Counted from the stretch's first letter, positions 33,125 through 41,011 are shown. The stretch: DNA of 44,231 nt from Alphaproteobacteria bacterium (GCA_016869765.1 VGES01000028.1:1-44231); one strand, 5' to 3'. Numbers and translations are program-made. Notes: generated from the sequence alone by a model not told the origin.

Positions 33125-34179
33125 GGCCTTTGGCTCGTGCTCGTCAATCCGTCCTCGTGAAACGGCTTCAGCGTAGAACGCAAGAGGTCCTCATCCATGT
33201 TGCGGGTAATGAACACGATCCGCGTACGCCGATCGGCGCTCGGCCAACGCTCGAGCGCGACCGCGGGATGGAAGACGTGTTGCACCCCGTGAATGACCAC
33301 AGGGGCCTCGAGACCTGCCACGTTGATGACGCCCTTGACCCGCAGGAGGTCGGCCCCACGGAACAACAGAAGCGTTTCCAGCCAGGCCTCGAAGGCGCTC
33401 GGCGCCATCGGGCGATCGAGGGTCAGGCAGACAGCCCGAATTCTCTGGTCGTGGCGATTGACGTCGTGACCAAGATGATCATGGTGGGCATGGCTCGACA
33501 CCGCCTCGGCTCTGAGCCAGGCCTGGACATCGGGGTGTTTTGCCCCCGGGTCGAAAAGACCGACGCCGAACAAAGCCTCGGCATCGACGGAGCCATTACT
33601 GACGGGCAACCGAGGCGCTGCCGCATTAAGGTCGGACAGACGACGGTGAAGTTGTTCGATGGCTGCGACGGTCGCCAGATCCGTCTTTGTGATCAAGAGG
33701 CGGTCGGCGACGGCGGCCTGCTTTGCCGCCTCCGGTTGGCGCGCGATCGTGTCAGCGCCGTTGACGGCATCGACGGTCGTGATCACCCCGTCGAGCCGAT
33801 AGCGCCGCGCGATCGCCGGCTCGGTCATCAACGTGTGAAGGATCGGCGCGGGGTCGGCCAAACCCGTGGTCTCGATCACGACGCGGCGAAACCAGGGTTT
33901 TCCCTGGCGCGCAAATCTCCACGTGGCCTCACGCAGGCTTTTGCTCAGATCGCCACGAATCGTGCAACACAAACAACCGCTCGACATCTCGACGACGAGA
34001 TCGTCACGGCTTTCACTGACCAGATCGTGATCGATGCCGATTTCGCCGAACTCGTTGATCAGCACCAGCGTATCGCGCAAGGCCGGCTGACGAACCAGAT
34101 GATTGAGAATCGTCGTCTTGCCGCTGCCGAGAAAGCCGGTCAACACCGATACCGGGATCACTTCAGCGCCCAAAGGCAT
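33121..34179 (-). CDS. COG0523 (CobW-family) GTPase metallochaperone
   Basis: A ~352-aa G3E GTPase. Walker A GFLGSGKTTILNHLV, the metal site SSGCLCCTIRGDLS (CxCC), switch ETTGLADPAPIL, ITTVDAV, and TKTDLA for guanine recognition. A His-rich linker (SSHAHHDHLGHDVNRHD) precedes the CobW_C domain, as in zinc-responsive members (ZagA/ZigA type). ATG 34179 is chosen; TTG 34230 would add 17 residues but overlaps the operator's flank. The Zur-like palindrome lies 55 bp upstream. Likely delivers zinc to client proteins under zinc starvation; cobalt is the alternative. Translation is coupled with the fossil transporter downstream. Confidence 0.85.
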   Translation of the reverse strand: MPLGAEVIPVSVLTGFLGSGKTTILNHLVRQPALRDTLVLINEFGEIGIDHDLVSESRDDLVVEMSSGCLCCTIRGDLSKSLREATWRFARQGKPWFRRVVIETTGLADPAPILHTLMTEPAIARRYRLDGVITTVDAVNGADTIARQPEAAKQAAVADRLLITKTDLATVAAIEQLHRRLSDLNAAAPRLPVSNGSVDAEALFGVGLFDPGAKHPDVQAWLRAEAVSSHAHHDHLGHDVNRHDQRIRAVCLTLDRPMAPSAFEAWLETLLLFRGADLLRVKGVINVAGLEAPVVIHGVQHVFHPAVALERWPSADRRTRIVFITRNMDEDLLRSTLKPFHEDGLTSTSQRP

Positions 34180-34233
34180 TTCCGACGCTACCACCAATGT
34201 CGCGCCCCTTTCCCAACCCACCAGGGTCAATTG

Positions 34234-34246
34234 GTTATACTATAAC
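34234..34246 (-). promoter_or_regulatory. Zur-like operator, perfect palindrome, overlapping a stop codon
   Basis: GTTATACTATAAC is a perfect 6-1-6 inverted repeat matching the proteobacterial Zur core. It lies 55 bp upstream of the COG0523 GTPase start on the minus strand. The stop codon (TAG, 34240-34242) of the upstream BtuF-like gene occupies the centre of the palindrome. COG0523 genes under Zur are well known, which supports function. No -10/-35 assignment is certain. Confidence 0.75.
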
Positions 34247-35028
34247 AGTTCCGGGCCATGAAGCGCTCTGAGGATCGCATCCAGACCGTCCGTCAGCGCA
34301 GCGGGGCCTGGTTGCAAAATGAGCGGCGACTTGATCTCGTGAATCCGTTGCAGACGCACGGCTGGGATCGTATCCCATCCGGGGCGCTCGGCGATCCGCT
34401 CCGGTCGAACCCTTTTCCCACACCACGACGCGAGAATCACCTCCGGAGCGGCGGCAATCACTTGCTCTGTCCGCACAATCCTGTCGGTCGCCGCCTTCCT
34501 GAAGCGCAGATCGGGAAACACGTCGATCCCACCTGCAGCGTCGATCAACTCCCCCACCCAACCGATCCCGGAAATCATCGGATCATCCCATTCCTCGAAG
34601 TAGACCCTTGGCCGAGGGCGTGCCGAGACGCGTTCACGAACGAGCTCAAGACGACGTTCAAGCCCGGTCGCAAGGGCTTTAGCCTCCTGTGCGCGATCGA
34701 CAAGTGCACCCAGGGTCCGGATCATGCCGAGAATTCCGGCGACGTCACGCTGGTTGAAAGCGTGAACCGCAACGCCGGCGCGAATCAGATCGGCGGCGAC
34801 CTCTGCCTGAAGATCGGAAAAGGCGAGCACCAGATCGGGGGCGAGCGCCAGAATTTTGGGAATATCGGCCGAGGTGAAGGCGGCGATTCGGGGTTTCTCA
34901 CGGCGAACGCGGGCCGGCCGCACCGCGTAACCGGTGACCCCGACGATTCGCTCTTCCGCCCCCAGAAGATAGAGCGTCTCCACGGTCTCCACCGTAAGGC
35001 AGACGATTCGTTGTGGAGGAAAGGCCAT
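34240..35028 (-). CDS. Cobalamin/metal-chelate-binding protein, helical-backbone receptor (BtuF-like), no signal peptide
   Basis: A ~262-aa helical-backbone metal receptor (COG0614, BtuF-like). It begins at AFPPQRIVCLTVETVETLYLLG and has the class III pattern: VGVTGYAVRPARVRREKPR, then IPKILALAPDLVLAFSDLQ, VYFEEWDDP, and WVGELIDAAGG with a final RLQRIHEIKSPLIL. There is no signal peptide, as in a group of proteins annotated 'cobalamin-binding protein'. It has no transporter partner here. ATG 35028 has AGGTG upstream; GTG 35034 is possible. It is the upstream gene of the zinc-linked cluster, and its end carries the operator of the next gene. Confidence 0.75.
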   Translation of the reverse strand: MAFPPQRIVCLTVETVETLYLLGAEERIVGVTGYAVRPARVRREKPRIAAFTSADIPKILALAPDLVLAFSDLQAEVAADLIRAGVAVHAFNQRDVAGILGMIRTLGALVDRAQEAKALATGLERRLELVRERVSARPRPRVYFEEWDDPMISGIGWVGELIDAAGGIDVFPDLRFRKAATDRIVRTEQVIAAAPEVILASWCGKRVRPERIAERPGWDTIPAVRLQRIHEIKSPLILQPGPAALTDGLDAILRALHGPELL

Positions 35029-35121
35029 AGTCACCTGTGAGCCGACGTGGGATGAGCCGATGTTCGAGTAAGATCGAGCGCGTCGGACGAGTCAACGGTC
35101 TGGCCACGCCAGGAGGAGACT

Positions 35122-36174
35122 ATGAGCTTCACGGCGAATCGTATCGTATTGGCGTCGCGCCCCAGGGGCGCACCGACGGCCGCCAATTTCCGATTTGAAC
35201 AGTTTTCGCTGCCCGAGGCTCGATCAGGCGAGGTGGTTCTCCAAGTCCTCTACCTGTCGCTCGATCCCTACATGCGTGGCCGGATGGACGAGGGCCCATC
35301 CTACGCCGCTGCGGTCGGCGTCGGCGATCCGATGCCGGGGCAGACTGTTGCACGGGTGATCCGATCACAGGACACGCGGTTCGCTCCAGGCGACTTCGTC
35401 GCAGCCATGACTGGCTGGGTTAGCCACGCGGTCGTTCGGGGCGAGACGCTGCGCAAACTCGACCCCGCCCGCGCCCCGTTGACGTCGGCTCTCGGGGTGC
35501 TCGGCATGCCGGGCCTCACCGCCTACGTCGGGCTACACGACATCGGCCAGCCGCGAGCCGGCGAAACCCTCGTGGTGTCCGCTGCGACTGGCGCCGTCGG
35601 GTCCGTGGTCACGCAACTCGGCAAGCGGAGCGGCCTTCACGTCGTCGGAATCGCTGGCGGCCCTGAAAAATGCCGCCACGCCACCGAAGTGCTCGGAGCC
35701 GATGCTTGTATCGACCATCGGGGCCCTCACCTCCGTGAACGGCTGGCCGAAGCCTGCCCCAGGGGAATTGACATCTATTTCGAGAATGTCGGGGGTGCCG
35801 CCTTGCGCGCCGTTCTCCCGCTCATGAATCAGAACGGTCGCATCGCCGTCTGTGGCCTCATCGCCTGGTACGACTTGGGGAAGCTCGGGGCCGGCACCGC
35901 GGACGGCCCCGACCACCTTCCCGCCGCTTGGCGCCATATCCTGGTCAAGCGTCTGACCGTGCGTGGCTTCATCGTCTCGGACCACTTCGACCGTTTTCCG
36001 ACGTTCCTCAAGGAAGTCGCCCCCCTCGTACGCGACGGACAAATCCGCTATCGCGAGACGATCGCCGAGGGGCTCGAACGCGCCCCCGATGCGTTCCTCG
36101 CGATGCTCAAGGGCGGCAACCTGGGAAAACAGCTGGTGCGCCTCACCGCCGACCCGATCCCTGGTGCAGACTGA
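35122..36174 (+). CDS. NADP-dependent oxidoreductase, CurA/prostaglandin reductase-like MDR
   Basis: A 350-aa zinc-free MDR of the leukotriene B4 12-hydroxydehydrogenase/CurA group. Seen: EVVLQVLYLSLDPYMRGRM near residue 55 (LSLDPYMRGRM is the group signature), GVLGMPGLTAYVGL, VSAATGAVGSVVTQLGKRSG, IDIYFENVGG and GRIAVCGLIAWY. It reduces the alpha,beta-double bond of ketones using NADPH. ATG 35122 has AGGAGGAG 4 nt upstream, an excellent site. The AKR gene follows after 7 nt, so they form an operon. Confidence 0.87.
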   Translation: MSFTANRIVLASRPRGAPTAANFRFEQFSLPEARSGEVVLQVLYLSLDPYMRGRMDEGPSYAAAVGVGDPMPGQTVARVIRSQDTRFAPGDFVAAMTGWVSHAVVRGETLRKLDPARAPLTSALGVLGMPGLTAYVGLHDIGQPRAGETLVVSAATGAVGSVVTQLGKRSGLHVVGIAGGPEKCRHATEVLGADACIDHRGPHLRERLAEACPRGIDIYFENVGGAALRAVLPLMNQNGRIAVCGLIAWYDLGKLGAGTADGPDHLPAAWRHILVKRLTVRGFIVSDHFDRFPTFLKEVAPLVRDGQIRYRETIAEGLERAPDAFLAMLKGGNLGKQLVRLTADPIPGAD

Positions 36175-36181
36175 GGCGCGC

Positions 36182-37021
36182 ATGAAGATATCGACCACGG
36201 CGCTCCCCAGCGGCGAGAAGATCCCGACATTCGGCATTGGCACGTGGCGGATGGGTGAGCAACGCGCCCATCGTCGGGCCGAGACCGACGCCGTTCGCCT
36301 GGCGATCGACCTCGGGGTGACTCTGATCGACACCGCCGAAATGTACGGCGATGGGCATGCCGAGGAAATCGTGGGAGAGGCCATTCGACGCCGTCGCGAT
36401 GGCCTCTTCATCGTTTCAAAAGTCCTGCCGAGCAATGCGAGCGCCAAGGGAACGATTACCGCGTGCGATCGCAGTCTGAAGCGCCTGGGGATCGACTGCA
36501 TCGACCTCTACTTGCTGCATTGGCCCGGCTCACACCCACTGGCCGCAACGATCGGGGCCTTCGAAGAACTCAGGACGAGAAAGAAGATCCGGCATTGGGG
36601 TGTCTCGAATTTCGATCTGCCAGACATGAAGGAACTCTCGGCGTTGGTCCCTGGTGCCGCGTGTGCGAGCAACCAGGTTCTCTACAACCTTGCCCGACGC
36701 GGGATCGAACACAGCCTCGTACCGTGGTCGCTTGCCCGCGGCATGCCGATCATGGCGTATTCGCCGATCGACCAAGCACGCCTGTTGTCGCACCGATCTT
36801 TGAAGGCGGTTGCGACTTCGCTGAACGCGACGCCATCCCAGGTGGCGCTGGCTTGGCTGCTACGGCAGCCCGCGACCATCGTTATCCCGAAGGCGACCGA
36901 CCCCGACCATCTCAGGGAGAATCTGGGGTCACTCGGGATCGCTCTCACCGACCAGGCGCTGCGCGACTTGGACCGCGCGTTTCCGCCCCCTAGGGGACCG
37001 GTTCCTCTCGAAGTCCTTTAG
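36182..37021 (+). CDS. Aldo/keto reductase
   Basis: A 279-aa TIM-barrel AKR. The catalytic tetrad is visible: Asp in LIDTAEMYGDG, Tyr in EMYG, Lys in FIVSKVLP and His in YLLHWPG. GVSNFDLPDM and IPKATDPDHLRENLGSLGI bind the NADPH cofactor. ATG 36182 is 7 nt after the upstream MDR stop. Its 3' end overlaps the convergent hydrolase's 3' end by 32 bp. The substrate may be the MDR's product; this is speculation. Confidence 0.87.
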   Translation: MKISTTALPSGEKIPTFGIGTWRMGEQRAHRRAETDAVRLAIDLGVTLIDTAEMYGDGHAEEIVGEAIRRRRDGLFIVSKVLPSNASAKGTITACDRSLKRLGIDCIDLYLLHWPGSHPLAATIGAFEELRTRKKIRHWGVSNFDLPDMKELSALVPGAACASNQVLYNLARRGIEHSLVPWSLARGMPIMAYSPIDQARLLSHRSLKAVATSLNATPSQVALAWLLRQPATIVIPKATDPDHLRENLGSLGIALTDQALRDLDRAFPPPRGPVPLEVL

Positions 37022-37826
37022 GCGGCGACCAATCACAACCGATGAAGTCGGCGAGCGCCTTGGCGAACTTGTGGCGTTCTGTCGTCACGAGCGCCGGTCG
37101 GGCACCGGCGATCACCGCGTGGCGCGCCCCAGGGATCGATCGCGCCGCATCCGCATCGTCGCTTGCCATCGGATCATGCTCGGCGGACAACACCAGAATC
37201 GGACAGCTCAGCGACCGAAGGGCGGACGATAGGTCGTAGTCGGCGAATGCCCGCACGCCCCAGTGATAACGGGGATAGACGTTGTGGTTTTCCGTGAAGG
37301 CCATCCGCAGCATCGCGTTCTCGCCGTCGGTTCCCCAACGCCGTTGAAACCGGCGCCAGATCGGCAGGGCATGGCGCCCGTCGATCGTTTGCGGCTCGCC
37401 GATCTCGGCGATGTAGGCTCGTTTCTTCGCGCCATCGAGCGGTGGCACGGCCATCGCCACGAAATGGCTGACCCTTCCCGGCCCGACCTGACGGGCAATT
37501 TCGGCGGCGACGGCGACTCCGATCTCGAGCCCGACGAGGGCAAACGTCTTGGCCCCGATCACCTCGATCGCCGCGATGAGGCGGCGCGCATACTCGGCGA
37601 TCGTCAGCGGCCCTGGCGGCGGCGGCGAGCTGCCGTAGCCGGGCATGTCCAAGCCATAAGCGCGGCAGAAATCCCCCATGACCGGGATCGCCCGCTCGTA
37701 TTGCCGGCAGGACAGCGGCAATTGGTGCGCCAGGATGACGAACGGCCCACGGTCGCCGGCGTAGCGGCAGTGAATTTGCTCCTGGGGAGGAGCGGTACGA
37801 AGGTAGAGCCGCTGTTGCTTGATCAT
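36990..37826 (-). CDS. Alpha/beta-hydrolase fold protein with Glu at the nucleophile position (copy 1)
   Basis: A 278-aa paralogue of the protein at 38440. Both begin with a conserved TPAPQEQIH-type segment (here TAPPQEQIHCRY), then HQLPLSCRQYERAIPV and LDMPGYGSSP. The elbow reads LVGLEIGVAVAAE: residue 101 is Glu where Ser is normal. VLSAEHDPM supplies the late Asp, but the usual His (PGAGH) is replaced by AGARPALVTTE. It is therefore not a normal serine hydrolase. It could be a pseudoenzyme or use another chemistry. ATG 37826 is chosen by alignment to the copy; there is no clear ribosome site. Confidence 0.75.
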   Translation of the reverse strand: MIKQQRLYLRTAPPQEQIHCRYAGDRGPFVILAHQLPLSCRQYERAIPVMGDFCRAYGLDMPGYGSSPPPPGPLTIAEYARRLIAAIEVIGAKTFALVGLEIGVAVAAEIARQVGPGRVSHFVAMAVPPLDGAKKRAYIAEIGEPQTIDGRHALPIWRRFQRRWGTDGENAMLRMAFTENHNVYPRYHWGVRAFADYDLSSALRSLSCPILVLSAEHDPMASDDADAARSIPGARHAVIAGARPALVTTERHKFAKALADFIGCDWSPPKGLREEPVP

Positions 37827-37919
37827 GCGCGCCAACAATTGGCTGGTAATGGACCCAGGACTTCGACGGATGATGGCCCAAATTGCCTGGGGACACCATC
37901 CGGGTGCGCTAGCCGTTCC

Positions 37920-38360
37920 TTAGGCGTAGCGGCGCACGACCCGAAGCTCCATTGCCCGATCCGGATGTTCGAGGCCGGAGAATCCGAACTTTCGATACAA
38001 CGCGTGCATGTCGCGCGTGGACAGAGACAATTTCCGAAGTCCCTGGAGGTCGGGGTGTGCCAGAACGCACTTGATCATCCAGGTCGCCAGTCCCCGTCGT
38101 CGATGGCTCTGCAAGACATAGACGTCCATGACATAGGCATAGGTGGCGCGGTCTGTGACCACTCGGGCAAAGCCAATTTGCTTCCCGGCATCCAATAGCC
38201 CGAAACTCAACGAGTTCTCGACCGACTTTTCGACCAGATCGAACGAGATATTCCTCGCCCAGTAACTCTCCTGCGACAGGTACGCGTGGATCGCGGTGAC
38301 GTCGAACCGTGCCACGTCGGTCGTTACGAGGAAATTGCCGTTGTGCCATTCCATGGCCAT
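37920..38360 (-). CDS. GNAT-family N-acetyltransferase
   Basis: A 146-aa GNAT. VTDRATYAYVMDVYVLQSHRRRGLATWMIKCVL contains the acetyl-CoA pyrophosphate loop (R-R-R-G-x-A); LSLSTRDMHALYRKFGF is the closing beta-strand pair with the ALYxKFGF family motif. The N-terminus (HAYLSQESYWARNISFDLVE) is common in the arylamine-like 'YitI' type GNATs. The substrate is unknown. It lies between the two Glu-elbow hydrolase copies, each transcribed outward differently. Confidence 0.85.
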   Translation of the reverse strand: MAMEWHNGNFLVTTDVARFDVTAIHAYLSQESYWARNISFDLVEKSVENSLSFGLLDAGKQIGFARVVTDRATYAYVMDVYVLQSHRRRGLATWMIKCVLAHPDLQGLRKLSLSTRDMHALYRKFGFSGLEHPDRAMELRVVRRYA

Positions 38361-38439
38361 TTACTCATCGTGACGTTGGTGGTAGCTGCCAAATTGAAGC
38401 AGCCGTACTATCTCACGACCTCCAGGGGCCGGTGCCACA

Positions 38440-39237
38440 ATGACGGAACTAAAACAGGCGTACATCCAAACTCCCGCACCGCAGGAGCAGATACACGCGC
38501 GCTTTCTGGGGGATTCGGGTCCGTTCATCTTTTTCATGCACCAGTGGCCGCTGTCCTCGCGCCAGTTCGGCCGCGTGATTCCGTTGCTCGCCGACCGCTA
38601 CCGGGCCTTCGGGCTGGATGCCCCCGGATACGGCATGTCGCCCTCGACCCTCACCCAGCAGGACTTCATCGAATACGCCCGCCGGGTCTTGGATGCGATC
38701 GATGCCCTGGGCGCGCGGCAGTTCGTGCTGGTCGGCGCCGAGATCGGTGTCGGGATCGCCGCCGAGGTCGCCAGGTTGGCTGGCCCCGGACGGGCAACCC
38801 ACCTCTTGGCCCTGGCGGTCCCACCCGTGGACCCCGACGAGCACCGTGGTTTCGTGGCCGAACTCGGCGAAGCCAAACCGCAACAGGACGGCAGCCATGT
38901 CGTCCTCGCGTGGCAGCAGCTCGAGCGACGGCTGGGCAATCACGACCCTTTCCAAATGCAAATGGCCTACACGGAGAAGATGAACATCTTCGGCCGTTAC
39001 CATTGGGGCCTGCGCGCCTACGCCGGCTACGATCTCGCGGCTGGCTTACGGTCCGTCCACTGCCCGACGCTGTTCCTCAGCGCCGAACGCGACCCGATGG
39101 CCAAGCATGCGCCGGCCGCGGCGGCCCTGGTGGCGGGTGCCCGCCATCAGATCGTGCCGGGCGCCCGCCAGACCCTGGCATGGACGGAGCCGCAGACGTT
39201 CGTCGAGACCCTCCGCCGCTTCATCACCAACGACTAG
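38440..39237 (+). CDS. Alpha/beta-hydrolase fold protein with Glu at the nucleophile position (copy 2)
   Basis: A 265-aa alpha/beta-hydrolase fold protein. HQWPLSSRQFGRVIPLL and LDAPGYGMSP mark the core. The elbow is LVGAEIGVGIAAE with Glu101 replacing the catalytic Ser, exactly as in copy 1 (36990). SAERDPM supplies the Asp, but the His near the C-terminus is gone (PGARQTLAWTEP). FGRYHWGLRAYAGYDLA is shared with copy 1, implying a conserved, selected feature rather than decay. ATG 38440; no strong ribosome site seen. It precedes the Cys-repeat protein by 15 nt on the same strand. Confidence 0.78.
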   Translation: MTELKQAYIQTPAPQEQIHARFLGDSGPFIFFMHQWPLSSRQFGRVIPLLADRYRAFGLDAPGYGMSPSTLTQQDFIEYARRVLDAIDALGARQFVLVGAEIGVGIAAEVARLAGPGRATHLLALAVPPVDPDEHRGFVAELGEAKPQQDGSHVVLAWQQLERRLGNHDPFQMQMAYTEKMNIFGRYHWGLRAYAGYDLAAGLRSVHCPTLFLSAERDPMAKHAPAAAALVAGARHQIVPGARQTLAWTEPQTFVETLRRFITND

Positions 39238-39252
39238 TCCCTCGGACGAACG

Positions 39253-39576
39253 ATGTGGGACTCCGTCTGCAAGTGGACACGCGCCTTGATGAACGGGCTC
39301 GTGTTTGGACTCGGTGCGACCGCCGCCCAGGCCCAGGTCCCGCTGGTGAAGAGGGGGGCTTGTGGCAGCGGCTATCACAGCAGTGGCAACTACTGCACGC
39401 CATCGACCTTGGGCGCCCGCCCGGCCATCCCTAAGAGCGGGAGTTGTCGGTCGGGATATCACAACTCCGGCAACTACCGTCTCGCGAGCAGAGACAACGC
39501 GAAGCCGGCGGTTGCCAAAGCTGGTGCCTGCCCCAGCGGTTATCACACGAGCGGCGCCTACTGCCAAAATAACTGA
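39253..39576 (+). CDS. Secreted small protein with three Cys-containing GYHxSG repeats
   Basis: A 107-aa protein with a signal peptide (ALMNGLVFGLGATAAQA) and then three tandem repeats of 28 residues: Cys37, Cys65 and Cys93 open C-x-SGYH-x-SG-x-Y, and each has a second Cys 11 residues later (Cys48, Cys104), except the middle repeat, where Arg76 replaces it. The linker GARPAIPKSG / NAKPAVAKAG is also repeated. It may bind metal or form disulfides in the periplasm. No family is recognised. ATG 39253 or 39289 start. It is 15 nt after the hydrolase and 8 nt before the dehydrogenase gene. Confidence 0.65.
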   Translation: MWDSVCKWTRALMNGLVFGLGATAAQAQVPLVKRGACGSGYHSSGNYCTPSTLGARPAIPKSGSCRSGYHNSGNYRLASRDNAKPAVAKAGACPSGYHTSGAYCQNN

Positions 39577-39584
39577 GGGACCAG

Positions 39585-40535
39585 ATGATCGACCACGTGC
39601 CGTCCACAGCTGCCATCATCGGCCGCGGCCTCATCGGCTGCGCCTGGGCGATCGCGTTCGCCCGCTCCGGCTTCGACGTGGTGTTGGCTGGCGCCGCGGG
39701 ATCAGCGCGTGATCAAGCGATGAGGCGGATCAGCGACGGCCTCTCCGCCCTCGAAGGAGCCGGGCTGATCCCGTCGGCACGTTCTGCCCTGGCACGCGTG
39801 CGGTCGGTTGCATCGATCGACGAAGCGGTTGCGGTGGCGGCAATCGCGATCGAGAACCTGCCCGAGAACGTCGATCTGAAGCGTGCGTGTTTTGCCGCCA
39901 TGGATCGGGTGGCCGCTCCAACGTGCGTCCTGGGAAGTTCGACGTCGGGGATTCCCGCGTCGCAATTTACCGAAGCTCTGGCCGGGCGGAGACGCTGCCT
40001 CGTCACCCATCCCGCGAACCCACCGTTTCTACTTCCCGCCGTCGAGTTGGTGCCCTCGCCTTGGACCGACCTTGAAGCCATGGAGCGCTGCCGCCAGTTG
40101 CTGACCATGGCCGGCATGTCCCCCGTCGTGATGAAGAAAGAACTTCCGGGCTTCGTCATCTCTCGCCTGTTGGCGGCAGTGATCAACGAGGCGATGGGAT
40201 TGGTGGCGCAAGGCTATGTCGATGCCGATGGCGTCGATCGGGCGATGCGTGACGCGATCGGCCTGCGTTGGTCATTCATGGGTCCCCTCGAAACGATGGC
40301 CATCAACGCCCCCGGGGGCTTCGCCGACGCGGCCAACCGTTATGGCCCAGGCCTTCAAGCGATGGGCAAGCAACTGTTCGTAGCCCAGCCTTGGGATTCC
40401 AAGACCATCGCCGCGATCCACGACGTGCTCGTTGCCCGCATTCCCGACGTCGATGCGCGCCAGCGTTGGCGCGACCAGCGGCTGGCCGCGCTCGCGGCCC
40501 ACAAGACCGAAACCACAGGACGCCTCGGCAAATAG
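39585..40535 (+). CDS. 3-hydroxyacyl-CoA dehydrogenase family, lambda-crystallin/L-gulonate dehydrogenase-like
   Basis: A 316-aa NAD-dependent dehydrogenase. NAD site AAIIGRGLIGCAWAIAFARSG (GxGxxG), ENLPENVDLKRACFAAM, SSTSGIPASQF and THPANPPFLLPAVELVPSP match the lambda-crystallin (CRYL1)/L-gulonate 3-dehydrogenase branch of the 3HCDH superfamily (HPANPPxxxPxVELVP). KELPGFVISRLL opens the C-terminal dimer domain. It oxidises a 3-hydroxy acid or 3-hydroxyacyl compound. ATG 39585 has GAGGGA upstream. Confidence 0.85.
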   Translation: MIDHVPSTAAIIGRGLIGCAWAIAFARSGFDVVLAGAAGSARDQAMRRISDGLSALEGAGLIPSARSALARVRSVASIDEAVAVAAIAIENLPENVDLKRACFAAMDRVAAPTCVLGSSTSGIPASQFTEALAGRRRCLVTHPANPPFLLPAVELVPSPWTDLEAMERCRQLLTMAGMSPVVMKKELPGFVISRLLAAVINEAMGLVAQGYVDADGVDRAMRDAIGLRWSFMGPLETMAINAPGGFADAANRYGPGLQAMGKQLFVAQPWDSKTIAAIHDVLVARIPDVDARQRWRDQRLAALAAHKTETTGRLGK

Positions 40536-40615
40536 CGCGCAACGTTGACCGATCGCAATGGCGGGCCGTGAGCGGCGCGCTATTGGTGCAGCTCAAGCAG
40601 CCGAGAGGTATTCCC

Positions 40616-41011
40616 GTGTCCCACTACCATGCCGTCGTCTGGATCGACCATCGCGAAGCGCGCGTCTTCCACTTCAGCGTCGATGACGTGGAGCGTCAGG
40701 TGATCCATCCGGACCGCCCGCACAAGCATCTTCATCACCGTGCCGGAGCGATTGGCCCGGGGCGCGCAGCCGAGGATCAAGACTTCTACAAACACGTCAG
40801 CTACGCCGTTTCGGATGCCGGCGAAGTGTTGGTCGTCGGCCCCGGCCGGGCCAAATTGGAGTTGATCAAACACGTACACGCCCATGAACCGCGCCTGACC
40901 CCGAAAATCGTCGGCGTTGAAACCGTCGATCATCCGACGGACAACCAACTGGTGGCCCACGCCCGGGCCTATTTCAAGGCGGCGGATCGGATGCGGCCGC
41001 AACGGCCCTGA
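40616..41011 (+). CDS. Small 'translational machinery' family protein (eRF1 domain-like)
   Basis: A ~131-aa protein beginning at GTG 40616 (SHYHAVVWIDHREARVFHFS) with GAGAGG upstream. HPDRPHKHLHHRAG, GPGRAAEDQDFYKHVSYAV and VLVVGPGRAKLELIKHV match the proteins annotated 'translational machinery protein', which resemble domain 2 of eRF1/Pelota. The VVGPGxAKxELxxH motif and VGVETVDHPTDNQLVAHAR are conserved. The function is unproven. The longer upstream frame from 40268 lies in the dehydrogenase gene and is not used. Confidence 0.7.
   Translation: MSHYHAVVWIDHREARVFHFSVDDVERQVIHPDRPHKHLHHRAGAIGPGRAAEDQDFYKHVSYAVSDAGEVLVVGPGRAKLELIKHVHAHEPRLTPKIVGVETVDHPTDNQLVAHARAYFKAADRMRPQRP

Noticed and set aside
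35035-35121. Cobalamin riboswitch upstream of the BtuF-like gene
   Set aside because: The 87-bp region is too short and lacks a B12-box-like conserved segment.
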